From Paralimibaculum aggregatum (GTDB lineage Bacteria; Pseudomonadota; Alphaproteobacteria; Rhodobacterales; Rhodobacteraceae), in assembly GCF_030270585.1 (NCBI RefSeq), contig NZ_BSYI01000011.1:62001-126000 (forward strand): a stretch of DNA of 64,000 nt, read 5' to 3'. Shown here in pieces: positions 31,873 to 42,499 of the stretch (position 1 is its first letter; each line of letters starts with the position of its first letter). The notes beneath the pieces were generated by a model that saw only the letters and a list, made by a program, of their open reading frames with translations, made no database searches and had not been told where the DNA came from. The translations under genes and the position numbers were made by a program.

Positions 31873-32717
31873 ATGAACCTCGACGGCCTGCACATCCTCC
31901 TGGCCGAGGACAACCCGACCAACCAGATGGTCGCTGCCCAGATGCTGAGCGCCCTCGGCGCCTCCATCTCGCTGGCGGTCGACGGGGTCGAGGCGGTCGA
32001 ACTCGCCGCGAAGGAGCGCTTCGACCTCGCCCTGATCGACATCGAGATGCCGCGGATGTCGGGGCTCGAGGTGATGCGGCGGCTGCGCGCCGCGCCGCCG
32101 CCGCTCTGCGACATGCCGCTGATCGCGCTCACCGCCTATGTGATGCGCGAGCACCAGATCGCCGTCGAGGAGGCCGGAGCGGACGGGCTGATCGCCAAGC
32201 CGATCCTCTCGATCGAGCAACTCGGCTCCGAGATCCGCCGCTTCATGCGGGCGCGCCAGCGCCGCATCGAGGGCGGCCCGCGGCTTGCCCCCGATCCCGA
32301 GACGCCGCCCCCCGCTGCGGCGGAGGCGGACCGCGCGGCGTCCGGCGATATGGACGAGGCGCAGGCCGAGGCGGCGGCGGAGGTCGACCCCAGCACCTAT
32401 ACCGCGCTCGCACGCTCGATCGGCCCGGACCACATGCGCGACCTCCTGCGCCAGATCGACGAGGACATCCTCGGTGTGCGCCGCGACATCGAGACCGCCA
32501 GGGCCAAGCGCGACACCAAGTTGCTCCGCGAGGCGACGCATATTCTCGTCGCCGTCGCCGGCACGCTGGGCGCGACCGCCCTTCAAAAGAATGCCCAATG
32601 CCTTAATTCTGCCGCGCATTCGAGCGAATTTAACGAGATTAACCGGCTTGCTGGAATCGTTTTGTCCCAAATTGATCACCTTCGGGTCTTTGTCAGTATA
32701 AAATACAAGGGTATGTA

Positions 32718-32718
<1 letters not shown>
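31873..32718 (+). CDS. receiver-HPt phosphorelay protein
   Basis: The protein is about 281 aa. An N-terminal receiver domain has the phosphoacceptor D56 in LALIDIEMPRMSG and the switch lysine in GLIAKPI. A low-complexity linker follows (PPAAAEADRAASGD), then a C-terminal HPt domain with H223 in ATHILVAVAGTLGA, where HPt proteins usually have HxLKGxAG. ATG 31816 is also in frame but weaker. Its stop overlaps the start of the sigma-54 activator by one base (TAATG). The two probably form a relay, with HPt to activator as in LuxU/LuxO. Confidence 0.85.
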
Positions 32719-34199
<1,481 letters not shown>

Positions 34200-35033
34200 T
34201 CTCCTGTCGCCGTCTGCGATACGGGGCGCGTGCCGGACACGGGCAGGCGAAAGGTTTCGCTTCCGTCCGCGCCAGGCGCGGAGCATCGGCTCGATGGCGG
34301 CGCCACCGGCGATTGGCCATTGAGGGCTTCTTAAGCCGCAGACCGGATACTCGCGGGCACGGGGGGGGATGCCCTTGCCAGGGCGCCAACGAGAGCCGCC
34401 GGGCGCGTTGGGGGCCCGGCGTTCCCCGGGAGAGTATCGGGGCGGTGCCCGTCCCGGAACTCGCCGGACGCGTGCGCCGGATCGGGTGGGGCCCGGCCAC
34501 GCGCCCCTGGGGCGCCCCTGGGGAGGGTTGCCGCCCTAGCCATTCGGGCTGAGGATCTATCAATGATTTCAACGCGATTTCAGATGTTTCACGTTCTGTT
34601 CACGGGCTTTCGCGTCAATGGGTTAGAGGTTGAGTCTGAAGACCAAGCGGCGCCCCCTCACCCTCTTCGGTCGAGGCTTCGCTCACAACTCCTTTGGTAG
34701 GAGGTAATGACCTCATCCTCCGCCCGGGCGATCTCATTGGCCAGGTTCTTATCCTTGACGGGGGCGATCTTGGAGTCGCCTACATTGGTCGTCTCCACAT
34801 TGTCTTGCCGCCCAGCCTCGCCCAAAGGCCACTCGAGTGCATCTATTGCCTCCGGTGTCCTCTCGCGAGCGGGACCAGACAGCGTCGCCCGCACGGTCGG
34901 GCTATCGACGGAGCGACGAGTGCGGTTGGGGGGAGCCTGGCCCTTAACCAATCGAGACCCCACGGATACAGATTCAAAGTGCATCTCAGATGATCTATCT
35001 AGCATAGTTGGAGATATAATATGATACTCTCTT
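34200..35033. other. gene-free junction between core genome and accessory island
   Basis: No credible gene is seen in about 830 bp. To about 34,550 the DNA is GC-rich like the core. From about 34,560 (CAATGATTTCAACGCGATTT onward) it becomes AT-richer. Short open frames on both strands (for example 34658-35005) overlap each other, have no ribosome-binding site and are not protein-like. I find no tRNA gene or clear direct repeat marking an attachment site. Confidence 0.5.
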
Positions 35034-35064
35034 GATGTGAATCATAGTTTATGCGATTCACATC
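35015..35064 (+). promoter_or_regulatory. ietA promoter with perfect inverted repeat in the leader
   Basis: TATAAT (35015-35020), overlapping TATGAT (35020-35025), is a strong -10 box, and no good -35 box is visible. GATGTGAATC (35034-35043) and GATTCACATC (35055-35064) form a perfect 10-bp inverted repeat with an 11-nt spacer, ending 35 nt before the ietA start. It could be an operator for an autoregulator or a leader hairpin that limits expression. Confidence 0.55.
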
Positions 35065-35099
35065 GCAAAATCTCTGATTCAACAGCTGGGAGGATCGGC

Positions 35100-36308
35100 A
35101 TGGAGCACTTCGCAGTCGTCCAGAGCATCATCAAGGCCGCCCTCACGGGCGACGAGGCCGCCGTGCGCAAGCAGGTTAGCCGCCTTGAAGCGCGGCTGCG
35201 CAAGAGCGGGGCCAACAAGGAGGTAGCAACGCTTGAGCGGCTATTGAATGCATCTTCCGAAGCGAAGGATCTGGTCCCCAGCCAGGTGGAGATCTCCCGC
35301 GCCCTCATCACCGGCGAGACGCTAACGCCTGAAGTGCACCCCCCCATAGACAGAGAAACGGGGGCCATGCTCTGTTTGATCGATTTTCCAAACGGGGAAA
35401 CGCCGAAGCCGGTCTACGGACGAGCGGCACAAGAGACGATCGAAGGACTTCTTGGCGAGTGGCGGAACGGCGGCGCGCTACAGGCAATAGGCGTTGAACC
35501 GACGCGGTCCCTCTTGGTCTACGGCCCTCCAGGCACCGGAAAAACCTTAACTGCCCACTACATTGCCGAACAGCTAGGACTGCCTATGGTCACGGCGCGG
35601 ATCGATGGACTCATTTCGTCGTTTCTCGGCACTACGGCGCGTAACATCGCGAACCTATTCGATTTCGCAAATCGATACGCGTGTGTGCTTCTGCTCGATG
35701 AATTCGACGCCCTCGCGAAGCTGCGGGACGACCCTCATGAAATAGGTGAGATCAAGCGGGTGGTGAACACGCTCTTGCAAAACCTCGATCGACGGCGAGC
35801 ATTTGGCATCACGATCGCGATCACCAACCATGACGGGCTGCTGGATCCTGCCGTTTGGAGGCGATTTGAGACGCAGCTTTTCATTGGCGAGCCAGAGAAT
35901 GTTGCGCGCGAGGCTTTAATCATTCGGTTTCTTGAACCGATTATAGTTGATAAGGCCACCGTCAGGGTGTTTTCCTACTGCCTTCCCGGCCGATCCGGTG
36001 CGGACCTAGAGCGCATCTGCCGTTCGGTGAAGCGGTCGGTCGTTATGGCCAGCGAGGAACCCGATGCATCAGCCTTGTTTAAAGCCCTGAGCCAAGTGCT
36101 CGGACGAATGCCAAAGCTTGACCATGCACCTGCCCGCATCCTTGCTGAAGATCATCAAGCGTTTGTAAGCCTCATAGCCAACGACCCCGACATCGGACTA
36201 GACCAAACAGAAATTGGCCGAGCAACTGGAACAACCCAAAGTCGCGTCAGCACACTTAAGAAAGAAAGAAGACACGTCGATTTGATGGAGAGGATAAATG
36301 CCCAATAA
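35100..36308 (+). CDS. ietA: AAA+ ATPase of an IetAS-type exclusion system
   Basis: The protein is 402 aa. A helical N-terminal part (about residues 1-70) precedes an AAA+ core with Walker A GPPGTGKT at 142-149, Walker B VLLLDEFDAL (D200, E201), sensor 1 IAITNHDG and an arginine finger in DPAVWRRFE. The C-terminal region ends in a small HTH-like segment (EIGRATGTTQSRVSTLKKE). GGGAGGATC precedes ATG 35100. An AAA+ ATPase directly followed by a subtilase is the IetAS arrangement, first seen on Agrobacterium plasmids as an incompatibility determinant and later reported as anti-phage. The gene overlaps ietS by 11 nt. Its AT-richer composition suggests transfer. Confidence 0.82.
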   Translation: MEHFAVVQSIIKAALTGDEAAVRKQVSRLEARLRKSGANKEVATLERLLNASSEAKDLVPSQVEISRALITGETLTPEVHPPIDRETGAMLCLIDFPNGETPKPVYGRAAQETIEGLLGEWRNGGALQAIGVEPTRSLLVYGPPGTGKTLTAHYIAEQLGLPMVTARIDGLISSFLGTTARNIANLFDFANRYACVLLLDEFDALAKLRDDPHEIGEIKRVVNTLLQNLDRRRAFGITIAITNHDGLLDPAVWRRFETQLFIGEPENVAREALIIRFLEPIIVDKATVRVFSYCLPGRSGADLERICRSVKRSVVMASEEPDASALFKALSQVLGRMPKLDHAPARILAEDHQAFVSLIANDPDIGLDQTEIGRATGTTQSRVSTLKKERRHVDLMERINAQ

Positions 36309-38838
36309 TCCAGTTCAGATTATCCTTAACGATACAGACTTCCATCGCGCACCGGACCCTGGCCAACCACCGCGGCCCAAGGATTTTTTCGCTGGCGCCG
36401 ATAAAGCCTTTGTAACCCATCGCGATAGACTCGCCGCAAACGTCCAGAAAATCATCGACGACGTAAAAGAAAGTCCTTACGGACCCGCTACCTATTTGAA
36501 AGTTCAGATGCGGCCCGAGGCGCTCGCTAAGTCCTATAGGCCGATCTTCTGGTTACTAAAGCCTGATCAGTTTCCATGCATCGGCGCCGAGTCTGTGGGA
36601 ACACTATATTTTCGATCGCCGCTGATATACTTGCGCCGACTAAAGGCACGAATTGAGGAAGCGGAACCCTCCGTACGCATCGCCACCCGACAAAGGGACG
36701 GCAAACCCTATCCATCACCCTCACGGAAGCGGGCTGAGGTTGGTGCAATTGAAGCGATCACGATCCCTTCGCCAACAGACAAGAGAAACTTCTCGACTGC
36801 AACGGCGATGAGGATGTTTGCCGATCCCGCCACGGTTTCTGGCTATCAGATCGATCTCTTTGAAGCGTTGGATCCTCAGGAGATCGCAGCCGACGCGACA
36901 GGATTAACCGAACTCTACCGATCGCTGGAAAGACTCCTTCTATCTTTCGGGCCAGGGACACGTACACTACTGTCTGTACGACTTGCCAGAATGCCGGTCT
37001 TGGAGTTTCAACTCACGCAGGACGACGCCGATCCAGTAGTTGATAATAGGCTGGGGCTCATCCGGAGCGATGTCTCTCCGGCAAGAGCGCCAACACTGAT
37101 TGATCTGAATGCGGATCGCCACGAGGCGGCACTAAACGCCTTGCAGGATCACCCGCTAGTCCGCGCGATCCGTCCGCCAATTCGGTTGCAGTTGATCGAC
37201 ACTCCCATAACAGCTGCAAGCAATGCAACCGATGCGGCAACTAAGCCGATTTTACTACCAAAGCCAGCCCAAGATGCGCGGTATCCCATCGTCGGCGTGA
37301 TCGATTCCGGCGTCGGTGAGATCCTCGATCCTTGGGTCTTGGACCGATTCGATTTTCTTGACGCCGAGGATTACGACAAAGAACACGGGACTATGGTCGC
37401 TGGCTTGATGACAGTGGGCCAACAGATCAATGATCCGTCCATCGCTCCAGAGCGCGACGGCTGCATGATTGTCGACATTCCGCTCTTTCCAAGCGGTCCA
37501 TTCCGCGAGCTTTACCCTGACGGATTTTCCCAGTTTCTAGCCGAGGTGGAGCAAGCCGTGCGGGAAGCCCGTGAGAATCACGGCGTGCGCGTTTTCAATA
37601 TGTCCATCAACGCCACATCGCCGGTCGATCGACACACCTACAGCTCCTATGCCGCGGAGCTGGATCGTATCGCCGACACGTATGGGGTCGTATTTGTGAA
37701 TTCAGCGGGCAATCTCAGCCATTCTGAAGCTCGTGCGCCATGGTCGCCTAAAGTGTCGGAAGTTATCCGTTACTTCGCCAATCGCACCGCTCCGGATACG
37801 ATATTTAAGCCGGCCGAAAGCGTTCGGTCGATTTCCGTTGGCGCCCTCAATCCGCCAACGATCGACTTATCCCACAGAGACAGCACGCCTACGGTCTACA
37901 CGCGCCGCGGTCCAGGGCTCCAGGTTGGCGTTAAACCCGATCTGGCGGCGTTTGGGGGTACCGGATCGACAGCGCAAGACGCTTCGACCGGCCTGACGTC
38001 AATCGACTGCCACGGCGCAGTGACACCAGTCATCGGGACAAGCTTTGCCGCACCGCTGGTGGCGCGTAGCCTAGCGGGGCTCGACGCTGCGACTTCAGGC
38101 GGCCTGACGCCTGAAGCGCTTCGCGCAATGATGTTGCACAATGCCGTGATGCCTCAACCGCTAAGGAAACGCGGTCTTGGCGATCTCGCCCGGCAATTTG
38201 CAGGGTTTGGTCAACCTTCCTCCGTCCAAAACATGCTAGAGACCGACGATCATCAAATCACGCTGCTTTTCCAAAGCCGCCTTGAAACTGGCGAGAAGAA
38301 GCCGGTGATCTTGCGCTTCCCCTTCTCCTGGCCGCAAAGCTTGGTGTCGGGCGGAAAGTGTTCGGGCCGCGCCCGGATCACGCTCGTCTATGCGCCACCG
38401 CTCGATCCTGCGTTTGGCGCAGAATTCGTCCGCGTCAATCTCGAGGCCAGTCTCAAACAGCGCCAAGCGCGGAACGCAAAGGATGGATCGGCGCGGTATA
38501 CGACGCAGATCGACCCGAAGTTTTTGCCCAAACGAGCCAATCTTGCAGTACCGGAAAAGGCGCTCATTGACCAAGGTCTCAAATGGTGGCCAGCGAAACA
38601 GTACGGGAAAATCTATAGAGGCCATGGTACGTCCTCGGAGTGGCGACTAGAGGTGACAAGCCTAGTGAGAGCGGAGGCAACATTCCCCGCCGAAGGTATC
38701 CCCTTCGCCGTGCTCCTCACTATTGATGATCCGGATGGAATTGCGCCCGTGTTTCAAGAAATGCAACAAGCTTTGCAGGCGAGCGCCGCTCAAATGCATG
38801 CGCTGCAGACAGTGTTCCGCGTTCGCCCCCGGCGCTAG
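36298..38838 (+). CDS. ietS: subtilisin-like serine protease of an IetAS-type exclusion system
   Basis: The protein is 846 aa, without a signal peptide, so it is cytoplasmic. The catalytic triad of an S8 peptidase is intact: D336 in VGVIDSGVG, H363 in KEHGTMVAGL and S582 in IGTSFAAPLVARSLAG. The oxyanion asparagine is in FVNSAGN. About 330 residues precede the catalytic domain and 230 follow (with FPFSWPQSLVSGGKCSGRAR), both typical of the IetS/COG1404-like large subtilases rather than secreted enzymes. It starts inside the end of ietA, so expression is coupled. The presumed role is proteolysis triggered or gated by the ATPase during phage or plasmid entry. That is inference from the named system. 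Confidence 0.82.
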   Translation: MPNNPVQIILNDTDFHRAPDPGQPPRPKDFFAGADKAFVTHRDRLAANVQKIIDDVKESPYGPATYLKVQMRPEALAKSYRPIFWLLKPDQFPCIGAESVGTLYFRSPLIYLRRLKARIEEAEPSVRIATRQRDGKPYPSPSRKRAEVGAIEAITIPSPTDKRNFSTATAMRMFADPATVSGYQIDLFEALDPQEIAADATGLTELYRSLERLLLSFGPGTRTLLSVRLARMPVLEFQLTQDDADPVVDNRLGLIRSDVSPARAPTLIDLNADRHEAALNALQDHPLVRAIRPPIRLQLIDTPITAASNATDAATKPILLPKPAQDARYPIVGVIDSGVGEILDPWVLDRFDFLDAEDYDKEHGTMVAGLMTVGQQINDPSIAPERDGCMIVDIPLFPSGPFRELYPDGFSQFLAEVEQAVREARENHGVRVFNMSINATSPVDRHTYSSYAAELDRIADTYGVVFVNSAGNLSHSEARAPWSPKVSEVIRYFANRTAPDTIFKPAESVRSISVGALNPPTIDLSHRDSTPTVYTRRGPGLQVGVKPDLAAFGGTGSTAQDASTGLTSIDCHGAVTPVIGTSFAAPLVARSLAGLDAATSGGLTPEALRAMMLHNAVMPQPLRKRGLGDLARQFAGFGQPSSVQNMLETDDHQITLLFQSRLETGEKKPVILRFPFSWPQSLVSGGKCSGRARITLVYAPPLDPAFGAEFVRVNLEASLKQRQARNAKDGSARYTTQIDPKFLPKRANLAVPEKALIDQGLKWWPAKQYGKIYRGHGTSSEWRLEVTSLVRAEATFPAEGIPFAVLLTIDDPDGIAPVFQEMQQALQASAAQMHALQTVFRVRPRR

Positions 38839-38892
38839 AGCAGAAGGCACTCACATGGAAGCCTCTGGTAACCGGCCTTCAGGAGCGGAAGT

Positions 38893-40192
38893 TGGAGACC
38901 TTCGGTAACCGCGCCGACGGCGCGGGACGACGGGAGAGCGGCGTCGAGATCGGCCCGGGTGCTCTGGAGGCGGCCAGTACATCGTCACCGGGCGGCGGAT
39001 GGCGGGCTTCCGGCCCGGTCGCGCGTCATGCGGGCGCACTCCTCCTGTCGAGCCAACACCATCGCTTCATGTTGTAGGCCATGTTGGCGAGCGTGACGGT
39101 TGCCGTGGCCCGCGCGATGCCGATGGTCCGGATCACGAGCCCCATCGGGCCTTTCTGGTGGGCGAAGGGATGCTCGACATGCGCGCGCACCGCGGACTTG
39201 GCGGCGTTCGCCCTGGCGGTCCGCTTCGGCATCGGCTTGGCCTTCGGCTTGCGCCGGTGGATGCGGCTGACCTTGCCGATCCCGGCGAGGAACCGCTCGT
39301 TCGCCGCCGAGCGATAGGCGCTGTCGGCCCAGATGTCGGAAGCTGTGTTGTTCGGATCGATCAGCCCCTCGCGCAGCCGCGCGCCGTCATGCGCCGCCGC
39401 GTCGGTGACCTTCGCGCGCCGGATGACGCCGTGCCGGCGATCGATCGAGATGTGCGATTTGTAGCCGAAGGCCGGGATCGCGATGTCGATCCGCGGCGTG
39501 CCGTCGGCGGCCGGCTTCGCCTTGGCGAACTTCACCGTCCAGCGCGCGTCCATATCCTTTTGGCGCGCCCTCGCGGGCTTGTCCGGCCAGATGGCGTCGG
39601 CCGTCTCCCCGGCCTTGATGCGGGCCTTCTCCTCCTCGGTGTTGCGCTGGCGGGGCGCCGCCACCAGCGTGGGGTCGAGGATCTGCCCGGCCATCGGCAG
39701 ATACCCCGCCTCGGTGATCGCACGGTCCAGGCGCGAGAACAGCGCGTCGAGCGCCCCGGCTCCGATCAGCGCCTCGCGGAAGTCCCACAGCGTGTTGGCG
39801 TCCGGCACGGCGTCGCCGGGACCGAGGCCGCAAAAGCGCATCCAGCTCAGCCGGTCGGCGACCAGGTATTCCGTCTGCGCCAGAGACAGCCCGTGCATCG
39901 CCTGCAGCACCAGCATGCGGAACTTGAGCACTGGATCGAAGGGCGGCCGACCGCCCCGGGAGAGGTCCCGCGGCCCGAGCGTCGCGTCCAGGTCGGCACG
40001 GAAGATCTCGAAATCCACCGTCGCGCCCAGCTTTTCCAGCGGATCGCCCTGAGCGGAGAGTTCCCGCAGTCGTTGCTCGACGTCCCAAAACCCCGGCTGC
40101 CGTCCCGCCATGCTCGATCCCCTCGCCTGCGCCTCACGACGATGGAATCATGCAATTCCGGTCAGCGCCAGCCCAGTTTCCGGAGGTCTCCA
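38893..40192 (-). mobile_element. IS5-family insertion sequence, complete
   Basis: The element is about 1.3 kb. The left end is TGGAGACCTTCGGTAACCG (from 38893). The right end, read inward on the minus strand, is TGGAGACCTCCGGAAACTG (from 40192). The two terminal inverted repeats match at 16 of the first 19 positions. They enclose one intact transposase gene. No convincing target duplication is visible next to these ends. An imperfect third copy of the end (TGGAAGCCTCTGGTAACCG) lies at 38856-38874, just outside the left end. Confidence 0.8.
39026..40111 (-). CDS. IS5-family transposase
   Basis: The protein is 361 aa. The N-terminal InsH-type domain reads FDPVLKFRMLVLQAMHGLSL, then DRLSWMRFCGL and VPDANTLWDFREAL. 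The DDE catalytic core shows the first Asp in ILDPTLVAAP, the second in IWADSAYRS, and a C-terminal VEHPFAHQKGPMGL with the glutamate. The frame is intact, so the element may be active. It lies inside recognisable inverted repeats and has core-like high GC within the lower-GC island. Confidence 0.93.
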   Translation of the reverse strand: MAGRQPGFWDVEQRLRELSAQGDPLEKLGATVDFEIFRADLDATLGPRDLSRGGRPPFDPVLKFRMLVLQAMHGLSLAQTEYLVADRLSWMRFCGLGPGDAVPDANTLWDFREALIGAGALDALFSRLDRAITEAGYLPMAGQILDPTLVAAPRQRNTEEEKARIKAGETADAIWPDKPARARQKDMDARWTVKFAKAKPAADGTPRIDIAIPAFGYKSHISIDRRHGVIRRAKVTDAAAHDGARLREGLIDPNNTASDIWADSAYRSAANERFLAGIGKVSRIHRRKPKAKPMPKRTARANAAKSAVRAHVEHPFAHQKGPMGLVIRTIGIARATATVTLANMAYNMKRWCWLDRRSAPA

Positions 40193-40708
40193 TCTGTTAA
40201 GCGCCCGCTGCCGGGCATCAGGGTGCCTGGAAGGCTGAGCACCCACTCCCGCAAACCTGCCGTCCGATTCGGACGCAGCGAACGGCCGCATCCCGCCCTT
40301 CTCCATCGGGAAGTACAATCACGTCCAAGCAGCGCATTTAGATGGATTGGATGCCCCTCCTGCCGGTTCCTACGTAACCGCCGGGAGGTTTTGCCTGGGG
40401 GTCTGTCTGGGCCAAAACTGACCGATTCTGACCGGGCCCATGGCGGAAATCGCGAGGCTTCCAGTATTCCTAGCACAGTGGAAGACCGGCGGCGCGGCCA
40501 GGCCGATTTCCTCAATCTTTCCGGTACGCCCTGTGCAGGGGCAGCCGGTTCGGACCTTCAAGAATGACCGAAACGGGAAGATAGCCACGGCCATCAACAT
40601 GGGCAATGCTGACTCCTCGTGCTGTAGATGGTTTTGCTTCTCCTGCTTCTGGGTTAAGATGAACCAAAGTGGGGTAACAGCCAACACGAGCGTGCCATAA
40701 TGGGGATA
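40193..40708. other. gene-poor stretch between the IS and the lipoprotein cluster
   Basis: No supported gene is seen in about 515 bp. Frames on either strand (for example 40370-40720 minus) lack a ribosome-binding site and protein-like composition. The promoter of the lipoprotein operon is probably in the AT-rich part near 40,640-40,700 (TGCCATAATG at 40693-40702 resembles an extended -10 box). Confidence 0.4.
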
Positions 40709-41251
40709 ATGAAGCAGCACGTTATCTATGACGCGATGCGGTATGTTTATTTTTCATTTATTGTTATCGGTCTTTTCATATCTGCTGGCTGTGCGAATCG
40801 CGATTTAACAGCCGGACAGCAGAATTTCTCCCACAACGAAAACGCAGAAGCACAAATCGCTAGAATCGGACGGTCGCTTGATCGCGAGTATCCGAGGAAT
40901 CTCCCAATTTTTGGCATTCGGCAACGCCTTCACCCGGATCGAATCGATGTATTGCGAGAGTTCGTACGTCGCATTGACGGCGGCTCCTTCATTATAGGCG
41001 GAGATCCTGTTTATTATTTTGATATCAACCGTGGTCAATCGCGATATACGAGCTCTGTGGGGAGTATCAGAACCAGGATGAAGATCTACACCTATACGGT
41101 CGAACTCAGAGAGGCTCGTTCAAATAAGCTGATAATGTCAGGTCGGGCTAACGAAAAGTGCGTCGACAAGAAAGTTGCATTTAGTTACCCGATAAGTTGC
41201 GAAATACAAATAAATCGCGTACTGGCCCTAGCCCTCTTAAGCATGAGATAG
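40709..41251 (+). CDS. putative lipoprotein, paralogue A of an unrecognised family
   Basis: The protein is 180 aa. A lipoprotein signal ends at C28 (IVIGLFISAGC). The mature part carries FGIRQRLHPDRIDVLREFVRR, then a GGSFIIGGDPVYYFDI core and a late pair of cysteines (NEKC..12 residues..SC), ending in a helix LALALLSMR. The same pattern occurs in the products of 41258-41755 and 42496-42966. The position of the signal and the cysteine pair suggest a periplasmic lipid-anchored protein with a disulfide. An in-frame ATG also exists at 40700. AT-rich codon use marks it as foreign. Confidence 0.7.
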   Translation: MKQHVIYDAMRYVYFSFIVIGLFISAGCANRDLTAGQQNFSHNENAEAQIARIGRSLDREYPRNLPIFGIRQRLHPDRIDVLREFVRRIDGGSFIIGGDPVYYFDINRGQSRYTSSVGSIRTRMKIYTYTVELREARSNKLIMSGRANEKCVDKKVAFSYPISCEIQINRVLALALLSMR

Positions 41252-41257
41252 CTCATT

Positions 41258-41755
41258 ATGCACCAAATAGCGCCAATAGTATGCATCGCTCTGTTGTTTT
41301 CATGCATAAAGGTAGAGCCCTCTCAGATCAACTCCCTATTTATTAATTCTGAGGAAGAAGAGAGGCGCGCTAGGGAGTTCTTATCAAGAATATACAACAA
41401 GTATGGAGGGGTGCGGAACCCCACAATAGGTGTGATAAATCCTCGCAGGCATGACTTTACAGATATTGTAGCTGAATTTGCGAGCCGTGCAGGGTGGATT
41501 TTTGTCAAAGGAGGGCATCCCAATTTTTTGATCCAGTACGATGTGGAATATGAAGTGTTAGGTTCCCGATTTAGTGCGTATGATGTTAAGGCGCAGTTTA
41601 TAGATGTAGGTGGGACATCCGGAGGCGTAGAAATACTGTACGCCTCCCGGAAGAAGCGCACCTGTATACGTGAGGAAGTATCTCGAACACTCAGGTGTTC
41701 AAAAGCACCGCGGGTATTGGCCAAGGCGGTGCTATACTCGTTTATCCACCGATAG
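41258..41755 (+). CDS. putative lipoprotein, paralogue B of the same family
   Basis: The protein is 165 aa. A short signal ends in a lipobox-like LLFSC (C16). The core reads IGVINPRRHDFTDIVAEFAS, then GWIFVKGGHPNFLIQYDVEY, with cysteines in RTC and LRC ten residues apart and a C-terminal helix RVLAKAVLYSF. It starts 6 nt after paralogue A and 12 nt before the next gene, so the three share an operon. The function is unknown. Confidence 0.7.
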   Translation: MHQIAPIVCIALLFSCIKVEPSQINSLFINSEEEERRAREFLSRIYNKYGGVRNPTIGVINPRRHDFTDIVAEFASRAGWIFVKGGHPNFLIQYDVEYEVLGSRFSAYDVKAQFIDVGGTSGGVEILYASRKKRTCIREEVSRTLRCSKAPRVLAKAVLYSFIHR

Positions 41756-41767
41756 CGAGAGGTAGTC

Positions 41768-42499
41768 ATGATCTATCGCAGGTTTTTTTTGTTGGGAGGC
41801 TTCGCATCGATCGTCGTTCTTCCAAGCGGCTGCCTGTTCCTGCTGGCGCGGCTAGCATTGAGAGGCGGCCTTCTTCGGGCGGGTGCTCGGGGATTGCGGC
41901 GAGGCCGCGCTGGCACTGTAAACACCTTTGGCCGGGGCGCTGGAGCAGCCGTGCAGGCAGTCCGGATCGCGCGCTTGACTCGCGGCACCACACGAATTCT
42001 GCGCCTTGATGACAAAAAGGAAGCTGGGGCCGTGGATGTAGATGACGATGGCGCCGCCTGCAAGACGCCGGGCGGCGACACAATAACGTATTCCAACAGA
42101 GACGGAAGGTACTTGATCCACTACAGCAGGCTATATAACGTCGAGTGTGGAAGAACAAAGGCGATCGATAACGATAACTACCACTACGATTACAGAAATC
42201 GATTCATTGGATCGGATCGGATAGATGGCAAGTCAGTCAAGCACTACGATGGAGATGGAAACAGTATCGGCGAGAGCCGGGTTGTCTCAGGTGGTGAAGT
42301 CCCTCAGCTTAAATCTAACCGACTTGCGGGAGAGCTTGAGAGAATGGCAAAGCGTGGTGGCTTGGCGGACCCTCGCATCGCAGAGAAGTATCAAGAAATC
42401 GAGCGAATAATGAGTGTGTGCAACACAACATATCCACCGAGGTGGTGCCAAGACAGCCATATTCGAGTTGCAAATTTGCTTAGACAGCTTGAAAATTAG
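41768..42499 (+). CDS. hypothetical exported protein with YD/GRxIG-like motifs
   Basis: The protein is 243 aa. The N-terminus MIYRRFFLLGGFASIVVLPSGC looks like a signal with an atypical lipobox. An Arg/Gly-rich stretch (RGGLLRAGARGLRRGRAG) follows. The centre reads YDYRNRFIGSDRIDGKSVKHYDGDGNSIGES, similar to the repeated YDxxGRxIGRSxxDG motifs seen in many alphaproteobacterial proteins of unknown role. Four cysteines follow in two pairs. It is the third gene of the lipoprotein operon. Its 3' end overlaps the convergent gene at 42496 by 4 nt. Confidence 0.62.
   Translation: MIYRRFFLLGGFASIVVLPSGCLFLLARLALRGGLLRAGARGLRRGRAGTVNTFGRGAGAAVQAVRIARLTRGTTRILRLDDKKEAGAVDVDDDGAACKTPGGDTITYSNRDGRYLIHYSRLYNVECGRTKAIDNDNYHYDYRNRFIGSDRIDGKSVKHYDGDGNSIGESRVVSGGEVPQLKSNRLAGELERMAKRGGLADPRIAEKYQEIERIMSVCNTTYPPRWCQDSHIRVANLLRQLEN

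Noticed and set aside
34560-34700. tRNA gene or attachment site at the island edge
   Set aside because: No cloverleaf with a TTCAAxTC-type arm could be drawn, and no matching direct repeat was found near 43.8 kb.
34658-35005. A 115-codon minus-strand frame before ietA
   Set aside because: It overlaps an equally long plus-strand frame. It has no ribosome-binding site, no conserved pattern, and its composition is not protein-like.
40370-40720. A 116-codon minus-strand frame with a hydrophobic N-terminus
   Set aside because: There is no ribosome-binding site. It runs into the promoter and start of the divergent lipoprotein operon, and the rest is not protein-like.
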